Source of the DNA: Parvibaculum sp039680535
Lineage (GTDB): Bacteria > Pseudomonadota > Alphaproteobacteria > Parvibaculales > Parvibaculaceae
DNA length: 64,000 nt
Direction of reading: 5' to 3'
Assembly (NCBI RefSeq): GCF_039680535.1
Contig: NZ_JBDKSS010000014.1
Coordinates: forward strand, 186,001-250,000
The translations under genes were made by a program, and so were the position numbers. The notes under the pieces are model-generated. The model did no database searches. It had not been told where the DNA came from and was given only the letters and a program-made list of their open reading frames with translations. Below are positions 53,353 through 63,410 of this stretch, piece by piece; positions within the stretch are counted from its first letter, which is position 1; each line of letters opens with the position of its first letter.

Positions 53353-56300
53353 ATGCACTTCACGGACATCTTTATCCGGCGTCCCGTCCTCGCAACGGTG
53401 GTGAGCCTGCTCATCCTCGTTCTCGGACTTCGCTCGGTGTCGCTGCTGCCGATCCTGCAATATCCGCGGACCGAGAACGCCGTGGTGACGGTGACGACAT
53501 CCTATTACGGCGCCAGCGCCGATGTGGTCGCAGGCTTCATCACCACGCCGCTCGAAGCCTCGATCGCGCAGGCCAACGGCATCGACTACATGTCGTCGAG
53601 CAGCCTGCAAAGCCTCTCGCAGATTCAGGTGCAGATTCGCCTGAACTACGACTCCGCCAAGGCGCTCACGGAAATCAACACCCGCGTCAATGCGGTCAAG
53701 AACCAGCTTCCCGCCGAAGCCCAGGAACCGGTCATCACCATCGCCGTCGGCGAGACGATCGACTCCATGTATCTGGGCTTCAACAGCGAAGTGCTCGCCA
53801 CGAACCAGATCAGCGACTATCTGCTGCGTGTCGTCGTGCCGAAGCTGCAAGCGGTCGAAGGCGTGCAGCAGGCCGAATTCCTCGGTGAAAAGCGCTTCGC
53901 GCTGCGTGTCTGGATGGACCCGGACAAGCTCGCCGCCTATGGGCTCACCGCCACGGACGTCTCGACGGCTCTGGCCCGCAACGACTTCCTCTCCGCGGTC
54001 GGCACGACCAAGGGGCAGATGGTCCAATACGATCTGACGGCATCGACGAGCCTTCATACGCTCGATGAATTCCGCAATCTCATCGTCAAGAACAAGGGCG
54101 GCACCTCCGTCCGCGTTCAGGATGTCGCCAACGTCACGCTCGGCGCCGAAGACTATGAGTCCGCCGGCGGCTTCGACGGCAAGCCTGCCGTCCAGATCGG
54201 CATCAAGGTCGCGCCGACCGCGAACCTGCTCGACGTCATCAAGCGCCTTCGCGCCATCTTCCCCGAAATTCAGGCACAGCTTCCTGAAGGCCTCCACGGC
54301 GCCATCGCCTATGACGCGACGAAGTTCGTCAACAGCTCCATCTCGGAAGTGGTGCGCACGCTGGTCGAGTCGCTCGTCATCGTGACTCTGGTCGTCTTCG
54401 CCTTCCTCGGTTCGCCGCGGTCGGTGCTCATCCCGACGCTCGCCATTCCCCTGTCGCTGATCGGCGCCTTCGCCTTCATGCTGATGTTCGGGTTCTCGAT
54501 CAACCTGCTCACCCTGCTCGCGCTGGTCCTCGCCATCGGCCTGGTGGTCGACGACGCGATCATCGTGGTCGAGAACGTGAACCGGCATCTTGAGGAGGGG
54601 CTTTCTCCATTAAAGGCGTCCGTGCTCGCCGCTCGCGAGCTCAGCGGTCCGATCGTCTCCATGACCGTGGTTCTCATCGCGGTCTATATCCCGATCGGCT
54701 TCATGGGCGGCCTCACCGGCGCGCTTTTCACCGAATTCGCCTTCACGCTGGTCGGCGCGGTCACGGTTTCCGCCATCGTCGCCCTCACGCTTTCGCCCAT
54801 GATGTGCTCGCGCCTTCTCAAGGCGCATGACGCAGAGAAAAGCGATTGGGAGCAGCGCCTCATCCAGGCCATCGACCGGCGCTTCGAACAGCTGCACAGA
54901 GCCTATTCCCGTGCCCTGTCGGCGAGCCTCGACCAGATTCCGGTCGTGGTCGTCTTCGCGCTCATCGTCATTGGCAGCCTTTATGTCTTCTGGTCTTTCG
55001 CAAAGACCGAACTCGCGCCGCAGGAAGACCAGGGCATCGTCATCAGCATGATCACCTCGCCGCCGACGGCAACGATCACGCAGCGCCAGATAGGACAGGC
55101 TGAAGTCTACAAGGCGATCCGGAGCCACAAGGAAACGGATCACGTCTTCCAGGCGATCATGCCGACACAGGCAATCGCAGGCCTCGTCACCATTCCCTGG
55201 GATGAGCGTTCGAAGACGTCGAGCCAGATCCAGGCGGAATTGCAGGGGCAGCTCGACCAGATTCCGATCGTCCGCGCGGTGGCCTTCCAGCCCCCGCCGC
55301 TTCCGGGCGCGCGCGGCCTGCCGATCGATTTCGTGATCCAGACGACCGAACCATTCGAGCGTCTCGACGAAGTGTCGCGGAACCTGCTTGCCGAAGCGCA
55401 GAAGAGCGGCAACTTCATCTTCCTCGACACCGACCTGAAGTTCGACAAACCCCAGGCCCAGATCGTCATCGACCGCGACAAGGTTGCCGACATGGGGCTC
55501 ACCATGAGCGATGTCGGCGCGGCGCTGACCTCGATGCTCGGCGGCGGCTATGTGAACTATTTCAGCCTCTCGGGCCGCTCCTACAAGGTCATTCCGCAGG
55601 TGCAGCAGCAGTTCCGTCTGAACACGGATCAGCTGACGAACTACTACATCCGCACGTCTTCGGGTAAGTCGATCCCGCTTTCGACCGTCGCCCATATTGA
55701 GATGAAGACGGTGCCTCAGGCGTTGAACCACTTCCAGCAGCTCAACGCGGCCTCGATCACGGGCGTGTCGACCCCGGGCATCACCACGGGTCAGGCGCTC
55801 ACCTATCTCCGCGACCTCGCGGCCCGGACCCTGCCCGCCGGCTATACGGTCGACTTCGGCGGCCAGTCGCGCCAGTTCGTGCAGGAAGGCAGCGCCCTGA
55901 TCATCACGTTCTTCTTCGCCCTCGTCATCATCTTCCTGACGCTGGCGGCGCAGTTCGAGAGCTTCCGCGATCCGGTCATCATTCTGATCACGGTGCCTAT
56001 GTCGCTTTGCGGCGCGCTGATCTTCATCAGCCTCGGCATCGGGGGCGCAAGCCTCAACATCTACACGCAGGTCGGTCTGGTGACGCTGATCGGCCTAATC
56101 AGCAAGCACGGCATTCTGATCGTCGAATTCGCCAACAACCTTCAGCTTGAGGGCAAGAAGAAGCGCGAAGCCATCGAGGAAGCGGTCGGCATCCGTCTTC
56201 GCCCCATTCTGATGACCACCGCCGCCATGGTTCTCGGCGTCATGCCGCTGATCCTCGCAAGCGGCGCCGGCGCGGTGTCGCGTTTCAATCTCGGCCTCGT

Positions 56301-56439
56301 CATTGCGAGCGGCCTTGCCATCGGAACGCTCTTCACACTCTTCGTCGTCCCCGCCATGTACATGCTGATCGCCGAAGACCATCAGGCGATCAAGGCGGAA
56401 GAAGACGCCCTCGCCGCCGCCGAGGCAGAGGTCCACTAG
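53353..56439 (+). CDS. RND efflux transporter (HAE-1/AcrB type)
   Basis: The 1028-residue pump begins FIRRPVLATVVSLLILVLGL and contains GLVVDDAIIVVENVNRHLEEGLSP, with the tandem Asp of the proton relay. The large periplasmic loops and two sets of six membrane segments are in place. It pairs with the adaptor gene 14 bases upstream. The C-terminus is acidic and Ala-rich. Substrate range (drugs or solvents) cannot be told. Confidence 0.95.
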   Translation: MHFTDIFIRRPVLATVVSLLILVLGLRSVSLLPILQYPRTENAVVTVTTSYYGASADVVAGFITTPLEASIAQANGIDYMSSSSLQSLSQIQVQIRLNYDSAKALTEINTRVNAVKNQLPAEAQEPVITIAVGETIDSMYLGFNSEVLATNQISDYLLRVVVPKLQAVEGVQQAEFLGEKRFALRVWMDPDKLAAYGLTATDVSTALARNDFLSAVGTTKGQMVQYDLTASTSLHTLDEFRNLIVKNKGGTSVRVQDVANVTLGAEDYESAGGFDGKPAVQIGIKVAPTANLLDVIKRLRAIFPEIQAQLPEGLHGAIAYDATKFVNSSISEVVRTLVESLVIVTLVVFAFLGSPRSVLIPTLAIPLSLIGAFAFMLMFGFSINLLTLLALVLAIGLVVDDAIIVVENVNRHLEEGLSPLKASVLAARELSGPIVSMTVVLIAVYIPIGFMGGLTGALFTEFAFTLVGAVTVSAIVALTLSPMMCSRLLKAHDAEKSDWEQRLIQAIDRRFEQLHRAYSRALSASLDQIPVVVVFALIVIGSLYVFWSFAKTELAPQEDQGIVISMITSPPTATITQRQIGQAEVYKAIRSHKETDHVFQAIMPTQAIAGLVTIPWDERSKTSSQIQAELQGQLDQIPIVRAVAFQPPPLPGARGLPIDFVIQTTEPFERLDEVSRNLLAEAQKSGNFIFLDTDLKFDKPQAQIVIDRDKVADMGLTMSDVGAALTSMLGGGYVNYFSLSGRSYKVIPQVQQQFRLNTDQLTNYYIRTSSGKSIPLSTVAHIEMKTVPQALNHFQQLNAASITGVSTPGITTGQALTYLRDLAARTLPAGYTVDFGGQSRQFVQEGSALIITFFFALVIIFLTLAAQFESFRDPVIILITVPMSLCGALIFISLGIGGASLNIYTQVGLVTLIGLISKHGILIVEFANNLQLEGKKKREAIEEAVGIRLRPILMTTAAMVLGVMPLILASGAGAVSRFNLGLVIASGLAIGTLFTLFVVPAMYMLIAEDHQAIKAEEDALAAAEAEVH

Positions 56440-56532
56440 GTTTCCGGCCAGGCTCATCCGTAAATGACGGATGGCCCGGCGGGAGACTAGAATGCTCCAT
56501 GCTCCGGACAGCCGGGGCCATGGGGAGGAGCC

Positions 56533-59202
56533 ATGCCGAAGATCGAGATCAACGGCCAGACGGTAGAGGTTGCGCCCGGCGCAACCCTTCTCGATGCCGC
56601 CTGCAAGGCCGGAATTGACATCCCGACGCTCTGCCACGATCCGCGCCTTCACCCGGCAGGCGAGTGCCGCCTGTGCAATGTCGAGGTCGCGGGCGATCCC
56701 CATCCGCACACGGCCTGCACCTCCCGCGCCGCGGAGGGAATGCGCGTCACGACGCACACGCCCGAACTCGAAGCGTTCCGCCGGACAATGCTTGGCTGGA
56801 TGGCGGAAAAGGTCCCGCCGGAAACCTGCGCCGCCCTGCCCGACAAGGAACTCCATCGCCTTTTTCGCGCTTATGCCGTCGAGCCGAAAGGCGCGACCTC
56901 GCCCATCGAGAGCCGCGACCTGTCGCACACCTATATCCAGGTGGACATGGCGCAATGCATCGACTGTTTCCGATGCGTCCGCATCTGCGATGAGGTGCAG
57001 GGACAATTCGTCTGGCACGCCGTGGGGCGTGGCGCGGATACGAGGGTCGTGCCCGGCGACGCGGCGAACCTCGCCGAAAGCGACTGCGTGAGCTGCGGCG
57101 CTTGCGTCGACACCTGCCCCACCGGCGCGCTGACCGACGTCGCTCAAGCGCCTCTTGGCGGCGACGAGCGCCGGACGAAGAGCACCTGCGTCTATTGCGG
57201 TGTCGGCTGCGAGCTCGAGATCGTCGCGCGCGACGGGCGCATCGCGGAAATTCATCCGGCCCGGGACGCTCCGGTCAACAAGGGCCATCTCTGCGTAAAG
57301 GGCCGCTACGCCTTCGCCTTCAATGAAGCGCCGGACCGCGTCACCGCCCCGCTGAAGCGCAACGGCAGCGGGTGGACACCTATGTCGTTGGAACAGGCGC
57401 TGGACGAAAGCGCCTCAACGCTCCGCCGCATCCTCGACGAGCACGGACCGGACTCGATCGGCGTGATCGGCTCGGCCCGTGCAACCAACGAAGAGAACTA
57501 TCTGCTTCAGAAATTCGCCCGCGTAGTGCTCGGCACCAACAATATCGATTGCTGCGCCCGCGTCTGCCACACGCCCACAGCCGCCGCCATGAAGGCAATG
57601 CTTGGGACCGGCGCCTCCACCAATTCCTTCGATGACATCGAACGCTCGAACCTCTTCCTGATCGCCGGTGCAAATCCGACGGAAAACCATCCGGTTGTCG
57701 GCGCGCGCATAAAGCAGCGCGTCTTGCGTGGCGGCGCCAAGCTCATCGTGATCGATCCGCGCCGCACCGAACTCGCGGCGATGGCGACGATACATCTCGC
57801 TCTCCGCCCCGGCACGAACCTGCCGCTCCTCAATGCCCTCGCGCATGTGATCGTCACGGAGGACCTGACCGATCGCAAATTCGTGGCGGATCGCGTCGCC
57901 GAATGGGATCAGTTCCGGCACTTCATTGCCGACTGGACGCCGGAACGCGCCGCCGAAATCTGCGGCCTCGCAGCGGATGATATCCGCGCCGCCGCCCGCC
58001 TCTACGCGTCCACCAGCCCCGCCATGTGCTTCCACGGGCTCGGTGTCACGGAGCACACGCAAGGAACGGAAGGCGTGATGGCGCTGGTCAACCTTGCCCT
58101 TCTGACCGGCAACATCGGCAAACCCGGATCGGGCATCAATCCGCTGCGCGGCCAGAACAACGTGCAGGGCGCGGCGCATATGGGCTGCGATCCGGCGATC
58201 CTCACCGGCTCCGTCGCCATCGACGAGCGCCGTGCCCTCTTCGAGAGCGTCTGGAACGCGACGATCCCGCGCCAGCGCGGCCTTGATCTCATGGGCATGA
58301 TCGACGCGGCGGCGGCAGGCCGCATCAAGGCGCTCTGGGTTGTCGGTTACGACATCTGGCCGACGCTCGCCAACAACGCGGAAACACGCCGCGCGCTGGA
58401 AAGGCTCGAGTTCATCCTCGTCGAGGACCTCTTCATCACGGAAACGGCGCGCGAATTTGGACACATGATCCTGCCTGCGGCCTCGGTCTTCGAAAAGGAC
58501 GGGACCTTCATGAATGCGGAACGCCGCATTCAGCGCGTCAGGAAGGCGGTGAACGCCCCCGGCGAGGCCTGGTCCGACTGGCGCATCGTCAGCGCGCTCG
58601 CGGAGCGCATGGGCCGCGGAGAGGCCTTCGCATTCGACAGTGCGGAGGCAATCTGGAACGAGATCCGCGCGGTCTGGCCGGAGGCTGGCGGCATCACCTA
58701 CCCGCGCCTCGAAAATGGAGGCCTTCAATGGCCCTGCCGCGATGAGAACTCTCCCGGTACGGAGATTCTCCACGTCTCGGATTTCGCGCGCTCGCACACC
58801 GCGCCCCTGACGCGCATCGACTATACGCCGACGCCGGAGCGCGTCAGCGCGGAGTTTCCCTTCCTGCTATCGACTGGCCGCACGCTTTATCAGTTCAACG
58901 CCGGGACGATGACCATGCGGACGCCCAATGTGAAGCTTCGCCCCACCGACACGCTCGACATCTCGCCAACGGACGCGGAGATATTGGGCCTGGTTTCCGG
59001 GGATCGCGTCCGCATGCGCAGCCGTCATGGCGAAGTGGAAATCTCCGTGCGCCTGACCGACGGCGTGAAGCAGGGCGAGCTCTTCGCCACCTTTCACGAT
59101 CCTCGCGTCGCGCTGAACAGGCTGACCAGCCCCGAACGGGACAGGATCGTCCACGCGCCAGAATACAAGGTCACTGCCGTGCGGATCGAACGCCTCGCCT
59201 GA
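56533..59202 (+). CDS. Molybdopterin-dependent formate dehydrogenase alpha subunit (FdsA/FdhF type) without partner subunits
   Basis: The 889-residue protein has an N-terminal NuoG-like [2Fe-2S] domain (Cys34, Cys45, Cys48, Cys62). Next come two further 4Fe-4S regions (CIDCFRCVRIC, CVSCGACVDTCPTGA) and the molybdopterin domain starting CVYCGVGCELEI. The active-site Cys is in CARVCHTPT, as in FdsA. The C-terminal MopB domain has STGRTLYQFNAGTMTMRT. FdsA enzymes normally have FdsB/FdsG flavin and iron-sulfur subunits and an FdhD chaperone nearby, but none is adjacent here. The RND pump lies upstream and a small lipoprotein gene is convergent downstream. Confidence 0.92.
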   Translation: MPKIEINGQTVEVAPGATLLDAACKAGIDIPTLCHDPRLHPAGECRLCNVEVAGDPHPHTACTSRAAEGMRVTTHTPELEAFRRTMLGWMAEKVPPETCAALPDKELHRLFRAYAVEPKGATSPIESRDLSHTYIQVDMAQCIDCFRCVRICDEVQGQFVWHAVGRGADTRVVPGDAANLAESDCVSCGACVDTCPTGALTDVAQAPLGGDERRTKSTCVYCGVGCELEIVARDGRIAEIHPARDAPVNKGHLCVKGRYAFAFNEAPDRVTAPLKRNGSGWTPMSLEQALDESASTLRRILDEHGPDSIGVIGSARATNEENYLLQKFARVVLGTNNIDCCARVCHTPTAAAMKAMLGTGASTNSFDDIERSNLFLIAGANPTENHPVVGARIKQRVLRGGAKLIVIDPRRTELAAMATIHLALRPGTNLPLLNALAHVIVTEDLTDRKFVADRVAEWDQFRHFIADWTPERAAEICGLAADDIRAAARLYASTSPAMCFHGLGVTEHTQGTEGVMALVNLALLTGNIGKPGSGINPLRGQNNVQGAAHMGCDPAILTGSVAIDERRALFESVWNATIPRQRGLDLMGMIDAAAAGRIKALWVVGYDIWPTLANNAETRRALERLEFILVEDLFITETAREFGHMILPAASVFEKDGTFMNAERRIQRVRKAVNAPGEAWSDWRIVSALAERMGRGEAFAFDSAEAIWNEIRAVWPEAGGITYPRLENGGLQWPCRDENSPGTEILHVSDFARSHTAPLTRIDYTPTPERVSAEFPFLLSTGRTLYQFNAGTMTMRTPNVKLRPTDTLDISPTDAEILGLVSGDRVRMRSRHGEVEISVRLTDGVKQGELFATFHDPRVALNRLTSPERDRIVHAPEYKVTAVRIERLA

Positions 59203-59223
59203 GAAAGCGCCGGCGGTTTGCGA

Positions 59224-59610
59224 TCAGCACTGGTCGGGGAAATAGGACCGCCGCTCGACCTTGCCGTCGCTGAACCAGAGATAGACGGTCTTCTCGGCGT
59301 TGCAGTCGCCGCAGCCTTCATCGGGGCTCACGCTATAGCGCACCGGCACCCGCCAGCCGAAATGCTTGCCGAGCACGCCGATGTTGCACTCGGCGACGGT
59401 TGACGAAGCCGGAAGCACGGTCAGCGTCCTGTTGGGATCGTTCAGCGAGGCGCGCACCCAGTCCGCCGAAACCTTCTCATAATCCGCCGGCAGGGAGCCT
59501 ACGGTATCGGGCGTGTTGAAGCCCGCCGACGGCCCGAGCTGGGACGTGCATCCCGCAAGCGCCAGCGTTGCAACTGCAAGCGCCAGCCTGCCCCTCGTCA
59601 ATCCCAGCAT
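59224..59610 (-). CDS. Small lipoprotein of unknown function
   Basis: The 128-residue protein has a lipobox in LALAVATLALAGC and is predicted to be a lipoprotein. The mature part has two regions with conserved-looking Cys pairs (VAECNIGVLGKHFG, DEGCGDCNAEKT) and ends FPDQC, so several disulfides are possible. No known domain is recognised. It converges on the formate dehydrogenase gene. Confidence 0.75.
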   Translation of the reverse strand: MLGLTRGRLALAVATLALAGCTSQLGPSAGFNTPDTVGSLPADYEKVSADWVRASLNDPNRTLTVLPASSTVAECNIGVLGKHFGWRVPVRYSVSPDEGCGDCNAEKTVYLWFSDGKVERRSYFPDQC

Positions 59611-59821
59611 ATGAATCGTTCCTCCGGCTCGGTGTGCGCGAGTTTATCCGCATCGGAGGCGGCCACGCAAATGGCGGAACCGGGTCGAAATGGGGGAAAT
59701 CCGCCAGCTTTCCGCCCTTTGCCGCATCCGGTCCAACTTCTCGCCGCATTTCCCGGCTATCAGAGCCTCCCCCGCGGCGGCATAATCCGCCCCCGCCATG
59801 CCGCACTGCCAAGGACCACCT

Positions 59822-60412
59822 ATGCGACGTCTCTTGACCCTGCCCATGATTGCGATTGCCAGTGCGGCGCTCACCGCCTGCGCGTCGTCGCCCGTTCGGG
59901 AAATCGCGACGCCCGCGGAGCCCCTGACCTATACCCCCCGCGCGCATTCCGCCCCCTATCCCACCTACGCGCCGCCGCTTGTCGAAGTCCCCGATCTCCC
60001 CTTCAGGGAGCCGCTGCAATTGACGCCGAAGGACCGCGCCTGCCTTGTCGCGGTGATGTACTACGAGGCGCATGGCGAAGGCGAAAAGGGGATGGAGGCT
60101 GTCGGCCATGTCGTGCTCAACCGGCTGCACGAAAGGCCGGAAGGAACCACGGTCTGCGATGTGGTCTACGAGAAGAAGCAGTTCGGCTGGACCCGGCGCA
60201 TCTCGCGCAAGAAGGTCGCCATCGGCAAGACGCCCGCATGGAAGTCGGCCGCCCAACTCGCCGACCGCCTCATCGCGGGCTATAGCGAGGACAAGACGCG
60301 GGGCGCCACCGCCTTCTATTCGGTCTTCGAATTCAGGGACGGTCCACCCGAATGGGTCGAGAACGACGAAAAGGCCGTACAGATCGGCAACCACGTGTTC
60401 GTCGCGCCCTGA
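59822..60412 (+). CDS. SleB-like cell-wall hydrolase lipoprotein
   Basis: From the ATG at 59822 the product is 196 residues: a lipobox ending ALTAC, a Pro-rich linker and then a Hydrolase_2/SleB domain with AVMYYEAHGEGEKGMEAVGHVVLNR. The Glu in YYEAHGEG is the likely catalytic residue. It matches bacterial cell-wall hydrolases of the alphaproteobacterial type (CwlJ/SleB family), which act on peptidoglycan. AAGGA precedes the start. An eight-codon longer frame exists but lacks a ribosome site. Confidence 0.88.
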   Translation: MRRLLTLPMIAIASAALTACASSPVREIATPAEPLTYTPRAHSAPYPTYAPPLVEVPDLPFREPLQLTPKDRACLVAVMYYEAHGEGEKGMEAVGHVVLNRLHERPEGTTVCDVVYEKKQFGWTRRISRKKVAIGKTPAWKSAAQLADRLIAGYSEDKTRGATAFYSVFEFRDGPPEWVENDEKAVQIGNHVFVAP

Positions 60413-60526
60413 ACGGTACGCCCCCAGCTTCCGGTCGATGACGGATCTGAAGCATCGCTATTGGCGAGATGAATCTCCTGCGTGGTGAACCGGCCGTTCA
60501 ACCCGAAGCTTCAGAAAGCCGGGAGG

Positions 60527-61417
60527 TCACTCGCCCTTGAACACCGGCGCCCGTTTTTCCCGGAAGGCGGCAACGCCCTCGCGATAGTCGGCGCTGTCAT
60601 AGACCTTTCGGCGCATATCCTGAATGCGCTCGAATGTCTGCGCAGGAATGGGCACATAGTCGCTCATTACACGGATCTGTTCCTTGATGACAGCCATGGC
60701 CAATGGAGCCTTGCTCTCCATGCGGCGCGCCAGCTCCATCGTATAGGCTTCGAGGTCCGCCTCCGGCAGCAGATGATTGACAATGCCCCACTCAAGCGCC
60801 GTCTCGGCATCGACAGGCGCTGCGGTGAAGAAGAGCTCCTTGACGACGTTGAGGCGCAACCGTCCGATGAAATGCAGCAGGCCCGTCGTGTTGTAAGGCA
60901 GCCCCAGGTTGACCGGCGTGATGGCAAAGGTCGCGGTGCCATCGGCGATCACCATGTCGCAACTCAGTATGAGATCCAGCGCCCCACCCCAGACCGATCC
61001 ATGCACCATGGCAAGGACAGGCCCCGGAAACAGGCGCACTGCGCGCAGCGTCTCCTCCATCGGATCGGCATAGTTCAGCGGATCGAGCCCGCCGATCGGC
61101 AGTTCGCCGATGTCGTGCCCCGCGGACCACACCTTCTGGCCCGGCTCCGCGCGGATGACGATCACGCGCGCCTTGGCATCGCCCAAGGCCTCGATCGCCT
61201 CGGTCAGGCCATTCATCATCTCATGTGTCAGCGCATTGCGCTTTGCCTGATTGGCGAGCGTGACGATGCCGACATCGCCCACCCGTTCGGTCCGCACCAG
61301 CGGCGTTTCAGCATAGCGCTTGGCGCGAATATTGTTTTCAGCCATGGAGGTCGACACCGTTCCGAATTGCACCGTCTCGACGGCGGCAATCGCCGCCTCA
61401 TCGGAATGATCGTCCAT
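60527..61417 (-). CDS. scpB: Methylmalonyl-CoA decarboxylase (enoyl-CoA hydratase family)
   Basis: The 296-residue protein is a crotonase-fold enzyme very similar by eye to E. coli YgfG/ScpB, which decarboxylates methylmalonyl-CoA to propionyl-CoA. Shared segments include GQKVWSAGHDIGELPIGG, GSVWGGALDLILSCDMVIA, TFAITPVNLGLPYN and AVIKEQIRVM. The ATG at 61417 has GGGAG upstream; the body similar to E. coli starts at a second ATG (61345), so up to 24 N-terminal residues are extra. No methylmalonyl-CoA mutase is in the window. Confidence 0.88.
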   Translation of the reverse strand: MDDHSDEAAIAAVETVQFGTVSTSMAENNIRAKRYAETPLVRTERVGDVGIVTLANQAKRNALTHEMMNGLTEAIEALGDAKARVIVIRAEPGQKVWSAGHDIGELPIGGLDPLNYADPMEETLRAVRLFPGPVLAMVHGSVWGGALDLILSCDMVIADGTATFAITPVNLGLPYNTTGLLHFIGRLRLNVVKELFFTAAPVDAETALEWGIVNHLLPEADLEAYTMELARRMESKAPLAMAVIKEQIRVMSDYVPIPAQTFERIQDMRRKVYDSADYREGVAAFREKRAPVFKGE

Positions 61418-61474
61418 TGGCCTCTCCCTTGACCATTAAGGGAGACTACTTAAACGCCGCCAGTTCCTCCGGCG

Positions 61475-62494
61475 TCACTCGATCTCGCAGATCCTGTTCC
61501 GGCCGTGCCTCTTGGCCTGATACATCGCGTCATCCACCCGCTTCAGACCATCCTCCAGCTGCTCGTCAGGGCGAAGCGCGGTAACCCCCATGCTCACCGT
61601 GATATGGCCCACAACGGGAAACTTGTAATCGGCGATCATGCTGCGCAGCCTATCGGCCAGCTTCATTGCATCAACGGTCCGGCAATGCGGCATCATCACC
61701 ACGAACTCCTCGCCTCCCCAACGTGCCAGCAGATCGAGTGCTCGCAAACGCAGGCTCACAAGGTGGGTCAACTCGACCAGCGTGATATCGCCCGCCTGGT
61801 GCCCGAAGCGATCGTTCACCCGCTTGAAGTGATCGATGTCGAACAAGATCAGTGACACGGGCTCACCATAGCGCCGGGCTCTCTCCCGCTCCATGTCCAG
61901 AGCCTCTTCGAAGTGCCGGCGATTGGCCGCGCCAGTGAGATCGTCCGTTGTGGCCAGCCTCTGCAATTTCGCATTCGCCAGCGCCAGCGCCTGATTGGCC
62001 GCTTCCGCCTCTTCCCTGGCTCGCTCCAGTTCCTGCTCGTAGTGCTTCCGCGCGTCAATATCCCGCGTCACGCCAACGATTTCGACGAGAGAACCGTCCC
62101 CGCCAATCAATGGATAGGCCAACACCTCTGTCCAGTAGGTCGAACCGTCCTTCTTGTAATATTCGAGATCGCCCCGGAAATTTTGTGGGCCGCGTCCCGT
62201 CTTCACGCCCGCATTCACTTCCGCCAGATACTCCGCCACCGTCGCTTGCGAGTCCGGTGTAAGTATCTGATCCAGAGATTGCTGCATCGCCTCATCGGGC
62301 GTCAGGCCGCGCGCTCTCTCGATGGCCGGGCTGATGTAGGTGATGCGGCCGTCGGGCGTCATTGTCCAGATGACGTCGCTTGCGCTATCGGCAAGAAAGC
62401 GATGACGAAGCTCGATCTGCCTCAGCCTTTCGTCCATCGCCTGGCGGCTCGCCCTCCGCTCTCTGTAACCGCCTCTCGTTTCCACTTTCATCAC
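61475..62494 (-). CDS. PAS-domain diguanylate cyclase
   Basis: The 339-residue protein has a PAS sensor (about residues 30-160, SASDVIWTMTPDGRITYISPA) with a PAC-like GVTRDIDARKHYEQELERA segment. A coiled-coil linker and then a GGDEF domain follow: DDLTGAANRRHFEEALD, ILFDIDHFKRVNDRFGHQAGD and RWGGEEFVVMMPH. The RALD five residues before GGEEF is an intact allosteric I-site. It makes cyclic di-GMP. No membrane segment, so it senses a cytoplasmic signal. The signal is unknown. Confidence 0.94.
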   Translation of the reverse strand: MMKVETRGGYRERRASRQAMDERLRQIELRHRFLADSASDVIWTMTPDGRITYISPAIERARGLTPDEAMQQSLDQILTPDSQATVAEYLAEVNAGVKTGRGPQNFRGDLEYYKKDGSTYWTEVLAYPLIGGDGSLVEIVGVTRDIDARKHYEQELERAREEAEAANQALALANAKLQRLATTDDLTGAANRRHFEEALDMERERARRYGEPVSLILFDIDHFKRVNDRFGHQAGDITLVELTHLVSLRLRALDLLARWGGEEFVVMMPHCRTVDAMKLADRLRSMIADYKFPVVGHITVSMGVTALRPDEQLEDGLKRVDDAMYQAKRHGRNRICEIE

Positions 62495-63410
62495 GACAAA
62501 CGCACCTTATTCTCTATACGGACTATCGTGCGACAATTTCCAAGACCGGCATCTTCGGATTTTCAGAAAGATGCCGATCCGTTTTTGTCACGCGTGAGTT
62601 TTCTTCTTCTGCCCCGCGCATCAAACTGCTTATACAAATAAGTTATTCATCCACGCACTTCCAGTGCATCGAACACTTCGCGACAAAAAGGCCGCGCACA
62701 AAAATTGAACGCTTCATTTTCTTGATCTTCGGAATCTTGTCGTCAACGACGCGGCTCGGTGCACCGCGCCGTTATCGGTCGCGCGAACAAGCCGGTCGAT
62801 TTGCCCCGCACCGCCATGATGCAAGCTCGGGTTCACTCATCGATCCGTTCAAGGAGCGTCAACTGCCGATCAGGGGAAATGGTCCGTTCAGATGGTGCGG
62901 CGTCATCAAGCGCATATGGAACAGACGCGACGCAGCTATGAACGCTTCGTTTTACACCCGGCACACAGGCGCCCGTGAAAACCACGCTCGACATGCCGCC
63001 TGGAAAAGTCTGATTTCTCCGCGAGCCCCGGCAAGGCAAGCGCCTTCCACCAATATTGCCCCGTGAGACAATCGAGCCAGCTCGTCGGCCTCCCGGCCGG
63101 CAAGGATGACGATGATGGAGGCGGCGTCGCAGCTGCGGCGGGAAGTCGTTCGAGGGTCGCGCGGGCGACCGACTGCACCCGCCCGGAATCCGCCCTGGCG
63201 CGTCGGGTCGGCGCGCAAGAGCGCGGCACGCCGCTTCGGCGGCTCAAAATCTATTGCAGATCAATGGCTTATAGAAAGGGAATGGCGGATCGGAGGGGTC
63301 TGAAAGACAACCCTCTCCACGCTAACATGTTGAAATATATAGGTCCGCACCTCGTCTTCTGGACGAAGCCCCCTCAACGGTCGACCACGACGGCCAACGC
63401 GGAGCAGGCG
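62495..63410. other. Non-coding or decayed region between the GGDEF and multicopper oxidase genes
   Basis: This 916-base stretch has no frame with convincing codon use or family similarity. The first part (to about 62760) is relatively AT-rich, as expected of a promoter region for the diguanylate cyclase. The rest is GC-rich with short frames on both strands that match nothing I recognise, which may be the debris of a lost gene. A short hairpin, GAGGG (63293-63297) with CCCTC (63311-63315), lies near the right end. No insertion-sequence ends, tRNA or CRISPR repeats are visible. Confidence 0.5.

Noticed and set aside
63281..63318. A possible tRNA-Ser remnant or attachment site
   Set aside because: Only about seven bases (TGGCGGA) match a tRNA-Ser 3' end; the rest diverges, so a tRNA or att call is not supportable.
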